64,000 bases of DNA from Biomphalaria glabrata (Eukaryota; Mollusca; Gastropoda; Planorbidae). The stretch spans positions 31,380,043-31,444,042 of the forward strand of contig NC_074723.1 of assembly GCF_947242115.1 (NCBI RefSeq), read 5' to 3'. A model generated the notes under the pieces. That model worked only from the letters and a program-made list of their open reading frames with translations. It was not told the origin of the DNA and ran no database searches. A program made the position numbers and the translations under genes. Positions 34,044 through 46,700 of this stretch are shown one piece after another. Positions within the stretch are counted from its first letter, which is position 1, and every line of letters starts with the position of its first letter.

Positions 34044-34239
34044 CAGGGGTTCTCAACCTGTGGATCGCGACCGCCTTGGGGGTCTATTGACGATTTGCCA
34101 GGGGTCAGCTAAGACCATCGAAAATATGGATTGCTATTGTCTATTCTTCTATTGCTGTGTGTGTGGGGGGGGGGGAGGGTCGCTGCAGAATGGGGGATTG
34201 TAAAAGGGGTCACCGAGCTTAAAAGGTTGGGAACCGCTG
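34044..34239. mobile_element. hAT-type MITE, block X'
   Basis: The duplicate of the 15,008 element, with ATGCAGAG and ATGTAGAG as flanking 8-bp repeats and a longer G tract. Confidence 0.85.
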
Positions 34240-34447
34240 ATGTAGAGGTTCTGTTCTGTATTTGATATCAAACAAAATAACTAAGAATTATCTGAATGTT
34301 TGTTTCATTTTAAATTGATTTATGTTTTGATAGATACAATAAATAATTGTTTAAGGTTTCAACTTAATCTGAGAATGGGTGTGGGGGAATAAAAAAGTGT
34401 GCAACTATCTTTGGGGACTAAACCCAACTATTTAGCCATAGACGTGA

Positions 34448-34595
34448 ATAGAAAATACGAAAAACATGCACATAAAAACATAGGACGTTTGGGCCATGAG
34501 GCCTTCATCAGCTTATCCTTCATCGTGGCCCAAACGTCCTTTGTTTAACTTGGTCCGACAGGGTTACATTTATGCATGTTTTTCGTATTTTCTAT
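34448..34595. mobile_element. Foldback element, block X'
   Basis: The duplicate of 15,401-15,548 with both inverted pairs kept. Confidence 0.72.
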
Positions 34596-35670
34596 ACAGC
34601 CGTTTACCCCTGCAGCAGTAAATCTTTGTTGTTTTATTTTTATATCTGTGAATACTGTAGATTTATTTTCTCTTCTTGGTATCAAACTAAAAAAAAAGTA
34701 ATTATTAGTAATTATTTGACTACTAGGTTACTATGGGGTATGAATGGGGTGTGGAAGAAATAACGTGTACAAACTTTTTACCACACATATAGACAGAAGT
34801 TTTGTAAGCTTTGTAAAAAAAAAAATAACTGTGTCCATTATATTAAAAATAAAAGCGGTTAAAATAGGCATGTAAATGTTTAAAGTCAATGGCGTCACTA
34901 GGGTTAGGGTGTCAACCGGTGTGGTAAGCTTGGGTGTACCCCCCAAACGTCCATCGTGTTTCTACATTTCTAAACTTAAGAAACTCTCCTGGCATCTATT
35001 TTTCTCAAAATGGGAAGATTTTAAGTAAAAAAAGAATTAAATTAAGGAATATTTTGAGACTAAATTATGAGAGACGTTTTTATTTATAAAAGTTGCATTT
35101 TGGAAAAGTCCACTTTTCCGAAATGGGTGTCACCCCTGGACGGCCCGAACACCCTTCACCCCCCTAGTGACACTACAGTTGGTCAATTTCTGAGAAGAGA
35201 GAACACTTAAAGACAGAACATTGCAAAAATATCCTGGTGGAGATAAGGCGAGAGAGGCACATTCATCTCAGAGAGTGCAGCGACATTACATTTGTAGTAC
35301 TTGAAGAAGAGGAATTTTAAAAAAAAATTTAAGTGGGTAAAACAGTAAACACACTCAAAGTTGGACTATTTCAAAAATTTAACTTGAAGTGATAAATTTA
35401 ACAGAAATAATATTTTGTTGTGGAACCTTTCTATTTTTTTCATAGCCCTAATTTATAGTTATAGCAATGAAACAATCCTCCGTAAATTCCTTTAATTGAT
35501 ATGATTGTATTGGCTTCACGCGTAAACCCATTTTCGAAATCTACTTAAAAGAAACATTAGCCAAGTTTGACATAGATCTAAATCCAATGCACTAAATTAG
35601 TAATACCAAAACTAAGGCCTGCAGGGCGCGGGTAATATACAGCTAACTGTGTTATATATATTAAAGTAAA

Positions 35671-35929
35671 GATTCCCTTTTCAGACCTTGTGATCTATGG
35701 GGCAGATAATGTTAAGGTCATCTGTTTCTTTGGCCAACGGTTAACGAGCAGGGTGTTATGTGGCCATCACAACGACCAACCGCCTTTACTTTCCCCAACT
35801 AAAGTCAGGTACCAATTAGAGTTGGGTTGACTCAGGGGCGCCCTAAAAAACAGTAATTCAAATTCCCAGTCTTTACCGGGATTCGAACCCAGAAGCCAAG
35901 CGCATAACCATTCGACAACCGAGCCCCCT
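35671..35929 (-). repeat. tRNA-derived SINE, family I, block X'
   Basis: The duplicate of the 16,667 copy, with a short deletion in the tRNA-like head. Confidence 0.75.
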
Positions 35930-36957
35930 ATATATAAATATATATATATGAACTATCTTTGTGTCTATAGGATGGGACGTGTTTAAAGACATATTTGCAT
36001 TGTGTGTAAGTGTTAAATTGTCAATTGACATTCTGTGCTTGTAGTAATGACAAAAGTAATGCCATAAGAAAACACAACGATTTTTATATAATACATATAT
36101 TTAGATCGATGCTTTTATTTCATCCTGATTGCGCATAGAGATACCGACTGGCTCCTGCTTGTTTCCAGCACCAGTTTTCCTACCTGCTGCTGAATCCGAA
36201 TCCTAGTTCCTGGATTCCTGAATTCCTGTCTCTGAATTCCTGCCTACTCCTTTACGTATCCTGCTGCTGAATCCGTCCGTAACTCCACGGCTGGAGGAAA
36301 GACCACCTCCCTCCCTTTTCCAATAAAGTAAACAAACTCAATTCCCTGAGTTTCAACATACTAGCAATATTCCATCCTGACTTAATATAGTCACCAGTCA
36401 ATCTATCAACTCAATATTATGGACTGAACAAATAAAAGGGGTCGTGAGTTGTTCATCTCTAACCCCTGGAGATATACCCGCACGGCTAGACAGACGTCTG
36501 GTCAGCGTGACGGTTGCCCGTCTAAAGGTGTGGTTTGAAGTCCAGCCCCTTAATTAAGATTTATTACCCCCCCCCCCAAGTCACATTGCTGAGCTTACGT
36601 CCATCCTGACGTGTCTATCTATGGACTAAACAAATAAAAGGGGATGGGAGTTGTTCGTCTCTGCCTCTGGAGTTATACCCGAACAACTAGACAGACGTCT
36701 GGTCAGCATGACATAGTTATCTAAACCCACTAAAAGTTCAAAGTTAAAAATGTGCTAGCCATTTCTGCTCTGTATATAAAACACGTTTATAATCTATAGT
36801 TATATTTCTATTTATACTAACACGTCTTGTCTTTGTAATAAAAGCTTTGGTGCATGTTCATAGTTTTGATGCACATTGTTTTGTTAAATATAAATTTAAA
36901 TACATTCCATAACAGTCATTCATTGGACTACGTCCACTTTATAGAATATATCTATCT

Positions 36958-36958
36958 A

Positions 36959-36999
<41 letters not shown>
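36958..36999. repeat. TA microsatellite
   Basis: TATC units then a pure TA run, in the segment between blocks X' and Y'. Confidence 0.9.
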
Positions 37000-37002
<3 letters not shown>

Positions 37003-37378
37003 TTATAGAATGAATAGAAATGTACAGTCCTGTGTACTTTTTACTATCCGGCAAACTATCCTGCTGTAATATTCGGCTAGAGCTGGAGCTAAAATCAGAT
37101 GCATCCCTAGTTTTAAAGTTATCATTTTTCAAAGTAAAAAAAAAAAAAAATAAATGTAACTTTGGCTAGAGACTAAATCTAGGTCTGGATCAAACATGGT
37201 CTTTTTTTTTTTTGCAAGTTCTATCACGTTCTTGGAAGGACTATTGCGTTCGGAAATTTCCGAATGTAAGCCCTTATTGATTCAAGAGCATTAATGTTCA
37301 GGAAACTTGTGCTCATCGTCTTGCATGTCTAGATTTAAAGGCATATCATTGGAATTATTTAATATATATATATATATA

Positions 37379-37552
37379 TTACACCTTCTTCCCTAGTGCT
37401 ATTAGAGCATGGAATGTGTTGCCTGAGCTAGCCAGGAAAACAAGTGACTTGGCAGAATTTAAGTCATTGGTTAATATGCATGACTAAATGCATGACGCGT
37501 CGGACGTAATCATCTTCTTTTTTGAAGTAACGTCTGTATTACATAAGATAAG
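37379..37552 (+). mobile_element. LINE 3' end ([11 protein letters not shown] family)
   Basis: CACCTTCTTCCCTAGTGC through the ACATAAGATAAGATA tail, in the 1.15-kb segment found only between blocks X' and Y'. Confidence 0.72.
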
Positions 37553-37569
37553 ATATATATATATATATT

Positions 37570-37773
37570 TATAGCTTTTATATAGCGCTTTTGTCCAATC
37601 TCATTTGTGGACTAGTGGGGGGTAGGAGGTATCTAGGAGTTGGTTTTCCGTGCTGCCTTTAGCCGCTCAGTAAACACAACTCTGCCCGAGTCGGGTGTCG
37701 AACCTCGAGCCTCCTTCTAGGTAGTCAAGCCAAGCCAAGTTCAAGCGCAATTAGCCTCTCGACCACGCTAAAT
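37570..37773 (-). repeat. tRNA-derived SINE, family II
   Basis: The second copy: GTGGTCGAGAGGCTAAT head, B-box GGTTCGACACCC and the same body. It lies in the segment unique to the X'-Y' junction. Confidence 0.65.
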
Positions 37774-38139
37774 CTAATATAGATTACATCTAGATTAAGA
37801 AGTAAGATCTAGACTAGATCTTAAGAGTTCTAAATCAAATCTTTAGGTCTAGCGTTAGATCTAGGTGTCCATAATGAGCATACCAATAAATAGTCGAACA
37901 AGTTTGCCTTGCCCACTGGTGGAAAAAGAAAAATCTTACTTTAAATTAGCTGACGGTGTCGCGGGCTCGAAACCCGAATGGATTAAAATATTTTGTTATT
38001 TTATTTTTTCAAGATTTTTTTTTTACATTTGAAGTATAATAATGGAGGTATTGTCTTTTTTATTACATTTTTTAAAAAAGTTTCTCTTGTTCGAACTTTT
38101 ACTAACAATAGTTAAAATCTTACGAGTGGCAACCTTTGC

Positions 38140-38595
38140 TGCAGAAGCTCTTCCAATTATTTTTTTTACACTTCAGTCTAAGCGTAGGCTGCTGGCAATA
38201 GTTGATCCCAGGATGACTCCAACACTGCCAGGGGAGTCTGGCAGTACATGCGTCGCCCAAATCGAGAGGACCCGTGGTGGAGGCTAAAAAGGTCGAAACA
38301 AACAACAATAGCGCAGTGGCGCACGGGACACTGCCCCATAGGTGCGTACTTCGCCCGGTTCCGGCCAAATTTTGATGCCCGTTGCCGACACTGTGGGGAA
38401 TCAGAAGAGACGGTGGCGCACGTCTTGCAAGAGTGTCCGCAGCTCCGCGAGCTGCGGGAAGACGTATCCAGTGGAACACCTAGTTTGTATGGAAGCTATG
38501 AGGCACTACGCCAAACAGCAGAGTTCCTTACCAGGTCACTACGGGAGACCTAGGTCTCCCTGCCTTGTCACCAATTGGAGTTCATCTCAGATCCC
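38140..38595 (+). mobile_element. LINE C-terminal fragment, block Y'
   Basis: The duplicate of the 18,640 fragment but less deleted: after ECPQLRELRED it continues SLYGSYEALRQTAEFLTR to a stop near 38,553, which looks like the true end of the element's protein. Confidence 0.74.
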
Positions 38596-39074
38596 AGGTA
38601 TGTAAATTCCTGCACCATGGTATGGTTACAATTTTCGATACTTACCACAAGTAGTTATTTCACGTCTTACGCCAGAATTTTTTGACCTTGATGAATCTTA
38701 TGTAAGATTGAACTCTTGATATGTAGCTGCCAAAGCATTTACCTGACTTGTAATTCTTCTTGCAATTGAGAGGTGAGTGTCACAGTAAGTTGAGCCGGGT
38801 TAAAAAGGCTTCCATCGAATCTACTGGGAATATAACCATTATGCTACAGGTATTTAAAGGCGCAGGCGATTACAAAAAAAAAAGATGTTGATTAGTATTG
38901 GGGGCCAGAGCACATCCTTGTTTTATCATGCGTTTGACTATCCTAGAGGAGTTGTCAAACATTACAGTGTCCTGGATGTTTTCATGAAATGTTTGACACT
39001 AGTTTCCTTAGCTTATTTTAAAAGCCAATGACGTCGAACAGACAACTTTCGCTAATAATTTCAACTCTTCTGGC

Positions 39075-39395
39075 TGCTTGTGGATCAAAGAATTTTTTAG
39101 GAGATCTTCAATGCTGAGCTTGCTGAGGGAGTCAGACCCACGATATTCTCAAAGCTAACCAAAATAGATGTCTGAAAGCGACTTCTGAGGACTACAGGCA
39201 TCAAAGAAAGCATGTGGTAGGGAATCACGCAAAACAGACGTAATATATATATAATATAATATATAATATATGTAAATGTATCCACATGGAGACAGACTGT
39301 GCGTGCTGGTACGTACATCTCCACGAGCCAAATGAATGAACCAATCATAGCCAACAGAATGAGAAAGATGCCTTATTAGTCTTAAAACAGGAGCA
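39075..39395 (+). mobile_element. Decayed 3' end of the same LINE family (block Y')
   Basis: The duplicate of 19,577 onward. It lacks the zinc-finger tail because Y' jumps from the GAGAAAGATG region to a TATA tract. Confidence 0.68.
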
Positions 39396-39639
39396 TATAT
39401 ATATATATATATTGAATTTTGTGAAGAAATATTAATGCTTTTTAGTGGATAAAATTTAAAAAAAATGATACTAAGGTTTTCATAGCGTTAATTGCCATAA
39501 TATCACAATGTTGACACGACCAAAAGTTAATTTCCAATGGAATTTAAAACAGATATATCTGTATATATAAAATAGATTTCATTCATAAATATTACTATGT
39601 TACTACTTCAAAATCATTACATATTGTGGAGCGATTAAA

Positions 39640-39895
39640 CTAAACTTGCTATACATGATACAAACTATACACATGTATACGTGAGTTAAGCTAAACTAGC
39701 TTTAAACGAGATAAACTAAACTTGCCATACATGAGATAAACTAGAAATTGATATACATGAGATAAAATAATCTTGCTGTACATGATATAATGTAAACTTG
39801 CTATAAATTATATAATGTACACTTGCTATACATGATATAATGTAAACTTGCTATTTATAATGCTATAAATGATATAAAAAAGTTTTACTATACAT
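39640..39895. repeat. 25-bp AT-rich array, block Y'
   Basis: A shorter, uninterrupted counterpart of the block Y array, with about three regular units after a degenerate lead. Confidence 0.78.
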
Positions 39896-40090
39896 AGGAT
39901 ACATATTTACTTGCTATTGAAAGGATGTGTATATAAACCTAACTGCTATATTAGAGATAGACATAAACGAAAATAAAATTAAATGCATTTGTTTGTTCTA
40001 TATACTAATGAGCCTTGACCAAGTATGAGTCATTGATCTACTCCGCCGTTATATGAAACATTGATTATAAGATTCTTAAGAGATATTTGA

Positions 40091-40728
40091 CTATCTTTCT
40101 CTGATTTTCATCTCTACAAAGGAGACACTAGCTCCAAATCCAGTTATGCTTTCCCAGTTAGCGCCCTTGCTATATTCCTTACTTCCCCATTGACCGTTAA
40201 GGTTGGAATAATGGCAAGCTTTGTACCACCATGCACCTGTGAATAGTAATGCACAGTTTCTTGTATCGACGTCGTTGTCTCTATCAAAGGTACTAAATTG
40301 CATATTATTGTGGTACGAGAAGTCGTCACTAGCATTTCCTTTATATTTTCCTATCTTTAATTGGTACTTGTTCGTTTCATTTAATATCCTAAAATCCGAG
40401 TATTCCACAAAATAGGTCTTGTGGTTATACTTAAAATCAATTCTCAGATCGAAATTTCTTGTGGATGTTAACTTAGAAATATATTCGTTCCCCAAATAAA
40501 ATTCGCCGATTGCATAATCTCCAAAGCCGTCACGATACTCCTTCCAGCCTCTATAGAAATCTACTTTTCCGTTGATTCTTCTCTGAAAGATGATCCATCC
40601 ACCGCCGTCTGTCTTGGTGTCACACATGACCTTTAACCCGGAAGTTAATGTTACCACCACACGCTCGTCGGTACTGTTGACGTCCCGACAAATCTTCTGG
40701 GGTATTAAATGTTGGTCTTCTTGGTTTC
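40091..40728 (-). CDS. FREP: FREP-C exon 5, fibrinogen domain
   Basis: A complete FBG domain with [30 protein letters not shown] and TGAWWYKACHYSNLNG, ending MKIRER-stop. The first 13 codons are unrelated to A and B. The rest differs from FREP-B at about ten residues, several of them around the TGAWWY segment. Confidence 0.92.
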
Positions 40729-43700
40729 CTAAAGAGTGAAAGAGATTTAATAAAAAATGTTTTTAAAACATACGGATTTATAAATACCTGCTTCTTAATT
40801 TAAAGCCTATAAAAATACAGACACACATAAAAATGTAACATTCATAAAAAACTAAAAAGATCCACTCTTTTGGTGAGAATTTTGTGATTTTACCTTCCCA
40901 AAAGAGATATAAGACACCGATAGCAAAGACAAACAGACACAATAACTCTTTTGTTCTCTTGGCAAACGGATCATTAAATAGAAACTATCTGATATAAACT
41001 TTTCGCATGTAAATTATGAGTGAGTCTGGTGTGAATGTATATTTTAGTTTTTTTATAATTATAATGTTTTGTTTGGTGCAATGCACACATTCTATAACAA
41101 TTATTATTATGTAAGATTACTATTATTATTATTATTAGTAGAAGTAGTAGTAGTAGTAGCACAGTGTTAGAAAAGAACGAGTATTCATTCTCAGGCGCAG
41201 CCAGGGTCAAGTTTTGTTAAAGGGAAATAAAATTTATCGTAGTCCCTTTATCAGTTTTCACCGAAGAATTTTCTGGTGATGTGGTAGGTCTGCAGAAGTA
41301 CCGCCCTCTGACAGACAACGAGAATGTTCCGAGGAATGCCAAGGGCCTTTAAGGTATCTGTGAAGTCAGTTGCTATTATCGCCTCGGTTGATATGACAAT
41401 GGGGTATATTGTTGTTTTAGATAATTTCCATTAACGCTAAATCTCCAAGCCAACGTTCCCATATTTTCGTTGTTTTTCCAACTCAGTTTTTCTTAAATTA
41501 TGAGATAGTGGTACGGCGATGTCAAAAATGGTAGCGGCCTTTTCTTTTTTATCGATGAACAGCATATCAGGGCGATTAAAATCTACCGTTTTGTCAGTCA
41601 AAATAGGCCTATCCCAGTACAGTAGATGATCCGTAGACTCGAGAACCTCTTTTGGTGAGTATTTGTAATATGGAGGAGTATCCTTACCGATCAAATTGTG
41701 TGTCAAAGCCAAGTGCTAGTCTATTAGCTTTGCTTCTTGGTTATGGCGACCTAGGTAGGCAGATTCCTTGTCAATGTTGTCCCCATCTAATAAAGCCGGA
41801 AATTGTCCGTGAAGTGTTTTTTCTTCCCATTGGCGAATCTCATGCCCGACGTCGTCCAAACTGACATTAACATCATCATTGTTTAGGTTCAGAGGGGTTG
41901 CATCATAGTCATATTTGCGTAGGAAGGAAACTAGTTCATTGCTGGAGGCGTGCAGTTTTGATCGTATTTTTGAAACTTGTGTCTTACACAATTTGAAGAT
42001 GATCTGCATCCTTCAGGGGCAGGTATAGCATTATGGTGGAGGACTTGGGGTGTAAACATCGAAATTTGGTTAATAATTTCCTCGTGAGTCTGTCAATGTC
42101 ATGTAGGTCGGTATCTGTCCATTTGATGACACATGAGGTGTAAAGGAGCACTGGGACGGCCCAACTATTTATTTCAGTGATGAGGTTACTGCCAGACAGT
42201 TTTGTGTTGAGAATTTTATTTACTTTCTGCTTGTATTTACCAAGAAAGTCCTCTTTTAATTTTTTATGGTTTATCTTGGAATTCTAGTTTATTCCAAGAT
42301 ATTTATAAAGGGAGGCAGAGTTCAGTTCTTCGATGCCTTCAAATGCAATGTTGGTGTTGGCTGCCTTGCCCTTTTTTATCCTTATTATACCACACTTATC
42401 CAACCAAAAGCCATTATTATTATTAGTATTATTATTATAGAAACTTATTTTTGTGTTTATCAATTGGGACGGGTCCTATTTGTGTAAATCTTCCGCTCTG
42501 ACGTAGGTGGTGACGCAAGCCTTTTTATTATTCTTATTGTTATTCATTTTGCAGATTAAGACGAGACTTCACAACCTCAGTTTTCGTAAGTCACCGCCAA
42601 GAGGTTCTGCATAGGATTTGCTGTGGAAACCTTATGTACTGGCGAATGAGACTTAGTAGCTGCTCAACTTGCCAGTGGTGGCAACAAAAGAATGCTACCA
42701 CACTAAATGCTAGACTGTGGTGAAAATGATGCGTTGTTTGGTCAATACAGAGGTCTAGCCTGTGACGGCAGGTTATGTATCAAGGAAAGGTCCCAACATC
42801 GATGGGCCGAACATGAAGTCCACATGCCAGACAATCGCCTTCCCAAACGACTTCAGAACAGGATTACACTTTGACATTGGGCTTTATGTTGAATTTCATA
42901 CTTCTGTTGAAAACACGAAAAATTGTACGTCCGTATAATGAAATAGTCAAAGCTCGAAAGGATTTTTATTCAAGAAACAAATTTAGGAAAAAGTTGGGAC
43001 GTTTTGGGAAGCGCCCCTATTCCTGGCAGAAAACAGAGAAAAAAGAGGAATGACCATCAGCAAATTATTTGTGAATCACCACAGGTTCAAAAATATTTAT
43101 AAAATAAGATAATAAATATAAGAGATATGTGTAGGGATACGTAAATAAATTTAATAATATTATTAATTTTAAGTTCTAATTTGAGATTTCTTTTTGCCTA
43201 CCTTTATTAATTTGTGTCTTCACTTGCATGAAAGAAGTTGAAAGATTAACAAACATTATTTCGAGATTTTCTTTAAATGCGCTTATATTCTGTTGACACG
43301 CGCTGAAGTCTTCTCTAATCCTTATCATGCTTTGTTCTTTGGAATCCAATTCTTCTTTAATTTTCTGTATATTTTGTTGATTTATAGTCACGTCTTTTTG
43401 AATATTTTCTTGTTTAGTTTTGAATTCTTCTTTAATGCTTATAATACTTTGTTGTTTAGTATTCAAATCCTCTTTAATGCTAATAATATTTTGTTCTTTA
43501 GTATTTAAGTCTTCTTTAATGTTCTTTATATTTTGTTTAACATCTTGCAGGCTTTCCTTGTCTCCATCAACTTGTGTAACTAATTTTTGAATTACTTCCA
43601 TCAAATCATCAATTGTTGGACTTATAACTTTTATTGTTAACATTTCATTCAACCTCTCAGCTTTTCCTTTGGAATGTTTAACATGAGCTTCACAAAAATA

Positions 43701-46700
43701 TTTTCCAGAGTCTGAGTGTTTCAGATTGCTCCACGTGACTTGAAGGTAGGATTCTTTTGATTGGTTTCCAGAAATTTCACCTTGAGCATTTTCAAAGTTA
43801 CCTCCTTGAATTGTTGTAATAACAGCTTGGTCTTTATTGATATTGGCAACTACACCATTTGTCTCTGTAATATATAAAGATATAGTATTAAGATTTTAAA
43901 GGGAAGCAACAAATAGAAATTGTTTGTTACTATATTAACTTTTCAGGGATAACAACTCTAGTGTTTATATTTCCTGAAGATGTAAGCCGTAAAACATCTA
44001 AATACATGAAAAAACAAAAAAGATTTCAAAATGTCACGTTACCATGGAGTATATACAAAGATTGTAGTCTGGAAGTTTCATTTTCATCCGGTGTCAAAAT
44101 CTGTAAAGTATAATTATATATATACTAGGTTTTAGGAGCGCGAAATATCAGCCGATGTAATCAGACTATTTTGAGACGACTTCGAGATAGGAAGCTTGTT
44201 ATGAAAGGAGAGATTTATCTGACATTCGACGGTTCCCTTCATTGCTATTTAACTTCTTGTTAAGTATCAACATCGAGAAACTTATATTGATTGCTCGGCC
44301 TTTCGCCGGTGTGATTTGGTTGAGTGTTGCCTCCGTTTGGTTTATCTGCATTAGACACCACGGAAGCGCCTAACTATATCTATATAATGATTACTTTTAA
44401 AAGAGAAAAACTAAAGGGAAAGAAACAGTTAATCTATATATATATAATTCTCTTCTTCCCTCAACAGTTTAAACGAGTAGTAAGGAGTAAAGGAAAGATC
44501 ACTCTGCGGATAGTCCACGAGAAAACAAGAGGGGGGTGGGGGGGGGGGGGGAACACGTAGTCACAAAATAGAAGGACACGACCTTTTTTTTTTTATTTCT
44601 ACCTCACGTTAAAAAAAAAGGGGGGGGGGGAGTAATCTACTCTGTAGTAACTATCGAGGCGACAGAGCACGCTCAAGAGTTTGGACACTATGGAAAGTTA
44701 ACTCTTTTATTTTTGGAACTCGGACGGAGGGAGTTATCCTAGTTAATATAAGAATGAAAAAAAATATTTTTGTCCGTATATTTCAGGAGATTGGTATGAG
44801 TTTTCAAAAGATTTTAATAATTTCCGGATATTTCCAGGACTTTTTCGTATATTTTGCAATTTCAGGAGATTTCCAGGATCTCCTGTTAAATCAAGAGGAG
44901 GCCGAGGGAAATCTGTTATAAGTTATAAAATTGTTTAATTTAATAATTTATACACCTAAAATTAGCGCGGGTCCTATCAAAGTGCTGGGCCCACTGCGGT
45001 CGCATAGGTTGCAGTGGCCTAAGGTTGGCCCTGCAAAATAGCGGTGTATACTACGCCGCCGGTCGACTAGTTACTAATATTTTTCTGAAGTAGGGATTAG
45101 GTCTTTTACTGCTATAGAAAACTTAATAAATTCGTTAGTACTAATTAATTAAATAATTGGTTAAATTATGGTTTGATTCGTGTCTTGTCACGGACTATGA
45201 ATAATTTTGCAAAATTTCTACCTGATCCGAGAATAGGAAATGGGAGAAAAAAATAAGTCAAAGGGAATAAATCAGTATATACATTCACATCTGTCATTAA
45301 ATAGCATTTATTCCCCTAACTGGCTCATTCTTTTTTATTGGTTCATGTCTTATATAGTACAACGAATAATTTTGCAAGGTTTCAACTTGATCCGAGAAAG
45401 GGAATGGGAGAAAAAACATTTTCAAACACTTTGCCTGACAGACAGACACACAGACAGACAGAAAGTGACAAGTTTTGTAAAAATTATTTATTTGAAAAAG
45501 GTACAATATAATAAAATAACAAGAGTATATAAGATTTTACGATCAAAAAGTATTCTTGCTGAATATTACTATATCTTGCAAATAATTAGAAATTAAAAAG
45601 CGATCCATACGAATTGGTAATTCTAGTTTTCTAAAAACAAAATATTTTACCTGAAAGGTACATTTTAAAGTAAGAGGCTCAATTCGTTCTTTAATGATTT
45701 TGGAACTTTCAGAAAAATAAACTCTCCATCCTGAAATTTAAAACAAAATAATTTTCAAAGCAGGAGTGTTCTCTTTGTTTAACAATTATAACTAAAAGTT
45801 CTCCTTACAGACCTTGGGGATGGTAGGGGAAGGTTTCGAATCCCGGAGCATACAGAGTACCGGGTAACAATCCTAATGGCATACCACTCAACCAGGTAGC
45901 TTTCTTATGTTATACTTATATATATATATTCCCGAGACCAGGCCCATCCAGATTCGCCAAACGTACTCCTCGAGTCAATTTCAAAGTCAATGGAATTTCT
46001 TTTCTCCGTCTAAGACTTCATTCAGAAATAGCTATCCATTGGATCTTATTTTTTTTTACCTGTTACACTTTTAGAATTCTAGTTATACATAAATCGATAA
46101 CAGATAATAATTATATGAAAACTGATTACTGACAACTTATCTTATCTTATCTATATCTTATACAAACGTAACATTAGAGTAAAAAATGATTGCGTCCTAC
46201 GCGTGTTCTTAGTTCAATCTAGTCATGCATGTTAACCAATGACTTAAAGTCAGCCAAGTCACTGGTTTTCCTGGCTGACTCAGGCAACCCATTCCATACT
46301 CTACTAGCACAAAGGAAGAATGAGCATTTGTACCAATTTGTCCTAGCATATGGAACATATGGGCTCCTCTGAGTCCACCCAACTCGACCAAAGCAAACTT
46401 AAACTTACGCCTATATCTCTACTCTAAAGCTAGCTAACTTACTTTGCTTGATGTCTGAGAGATCATCTTTCTTTAAAGAGCATTTGTTTTCATCTTTCTT
46501 GATACGTCGAATCTCTTCAATTAAAGCGGTCGAGTTTGTTTCATATTCTACTGCCATCTTAGCAAACAAAGAAATATTCGTCCCTTCGGAATTAGCTCCA
46601 GTGGCATTACATCTATATATTCTGGCATCAAACTGAGTTGGGTTAGGTAGAGTTAAAGTTATATACAGGTTTCCAAAACTGATTTGTGAATATTTAAATC

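Larger units (their letters stand above)
22735..36690. repeat. Tandem duplication block X' (FREP-B copy)
   Basis: The second copy of block X. It is longer mainly because of the LINE insertion at 26,547-28,394 and a longer GATA/GACA tract, and shorter at the 45-bp array. The exon divergence from X is a few percent by eye. Confidence 0.85.
36690..37840. other. Segment present only at the X'-Y' junction
   Basis: About 1.15 kb between the end of block X' and the start of Y', absent from the X-Y junction at 18,330. It holds a TA tract, a LINE 3' end and a family II SINE; the rest is unrecognised AT-rich sequence. Confidence 0.7.
37840..40690. repeat. Duplication block Y' (3' flank and FBG of FREP-C)
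   Basis: The counterpart of 18,330-22,731. It is shorter by the two segments named there. The similarity stops inside the first codons of the FREP-C FBG exon, where FREP-B switches to FREP-A-like sequence. Confidence 0.82.

Noticed and set aside
42871-43053. 60-codon basic frame near FREP-C exon 4
   Set aside because: Adjacent to a possible LINE fragment; it could be its tail, but nothing specific supports a gene.
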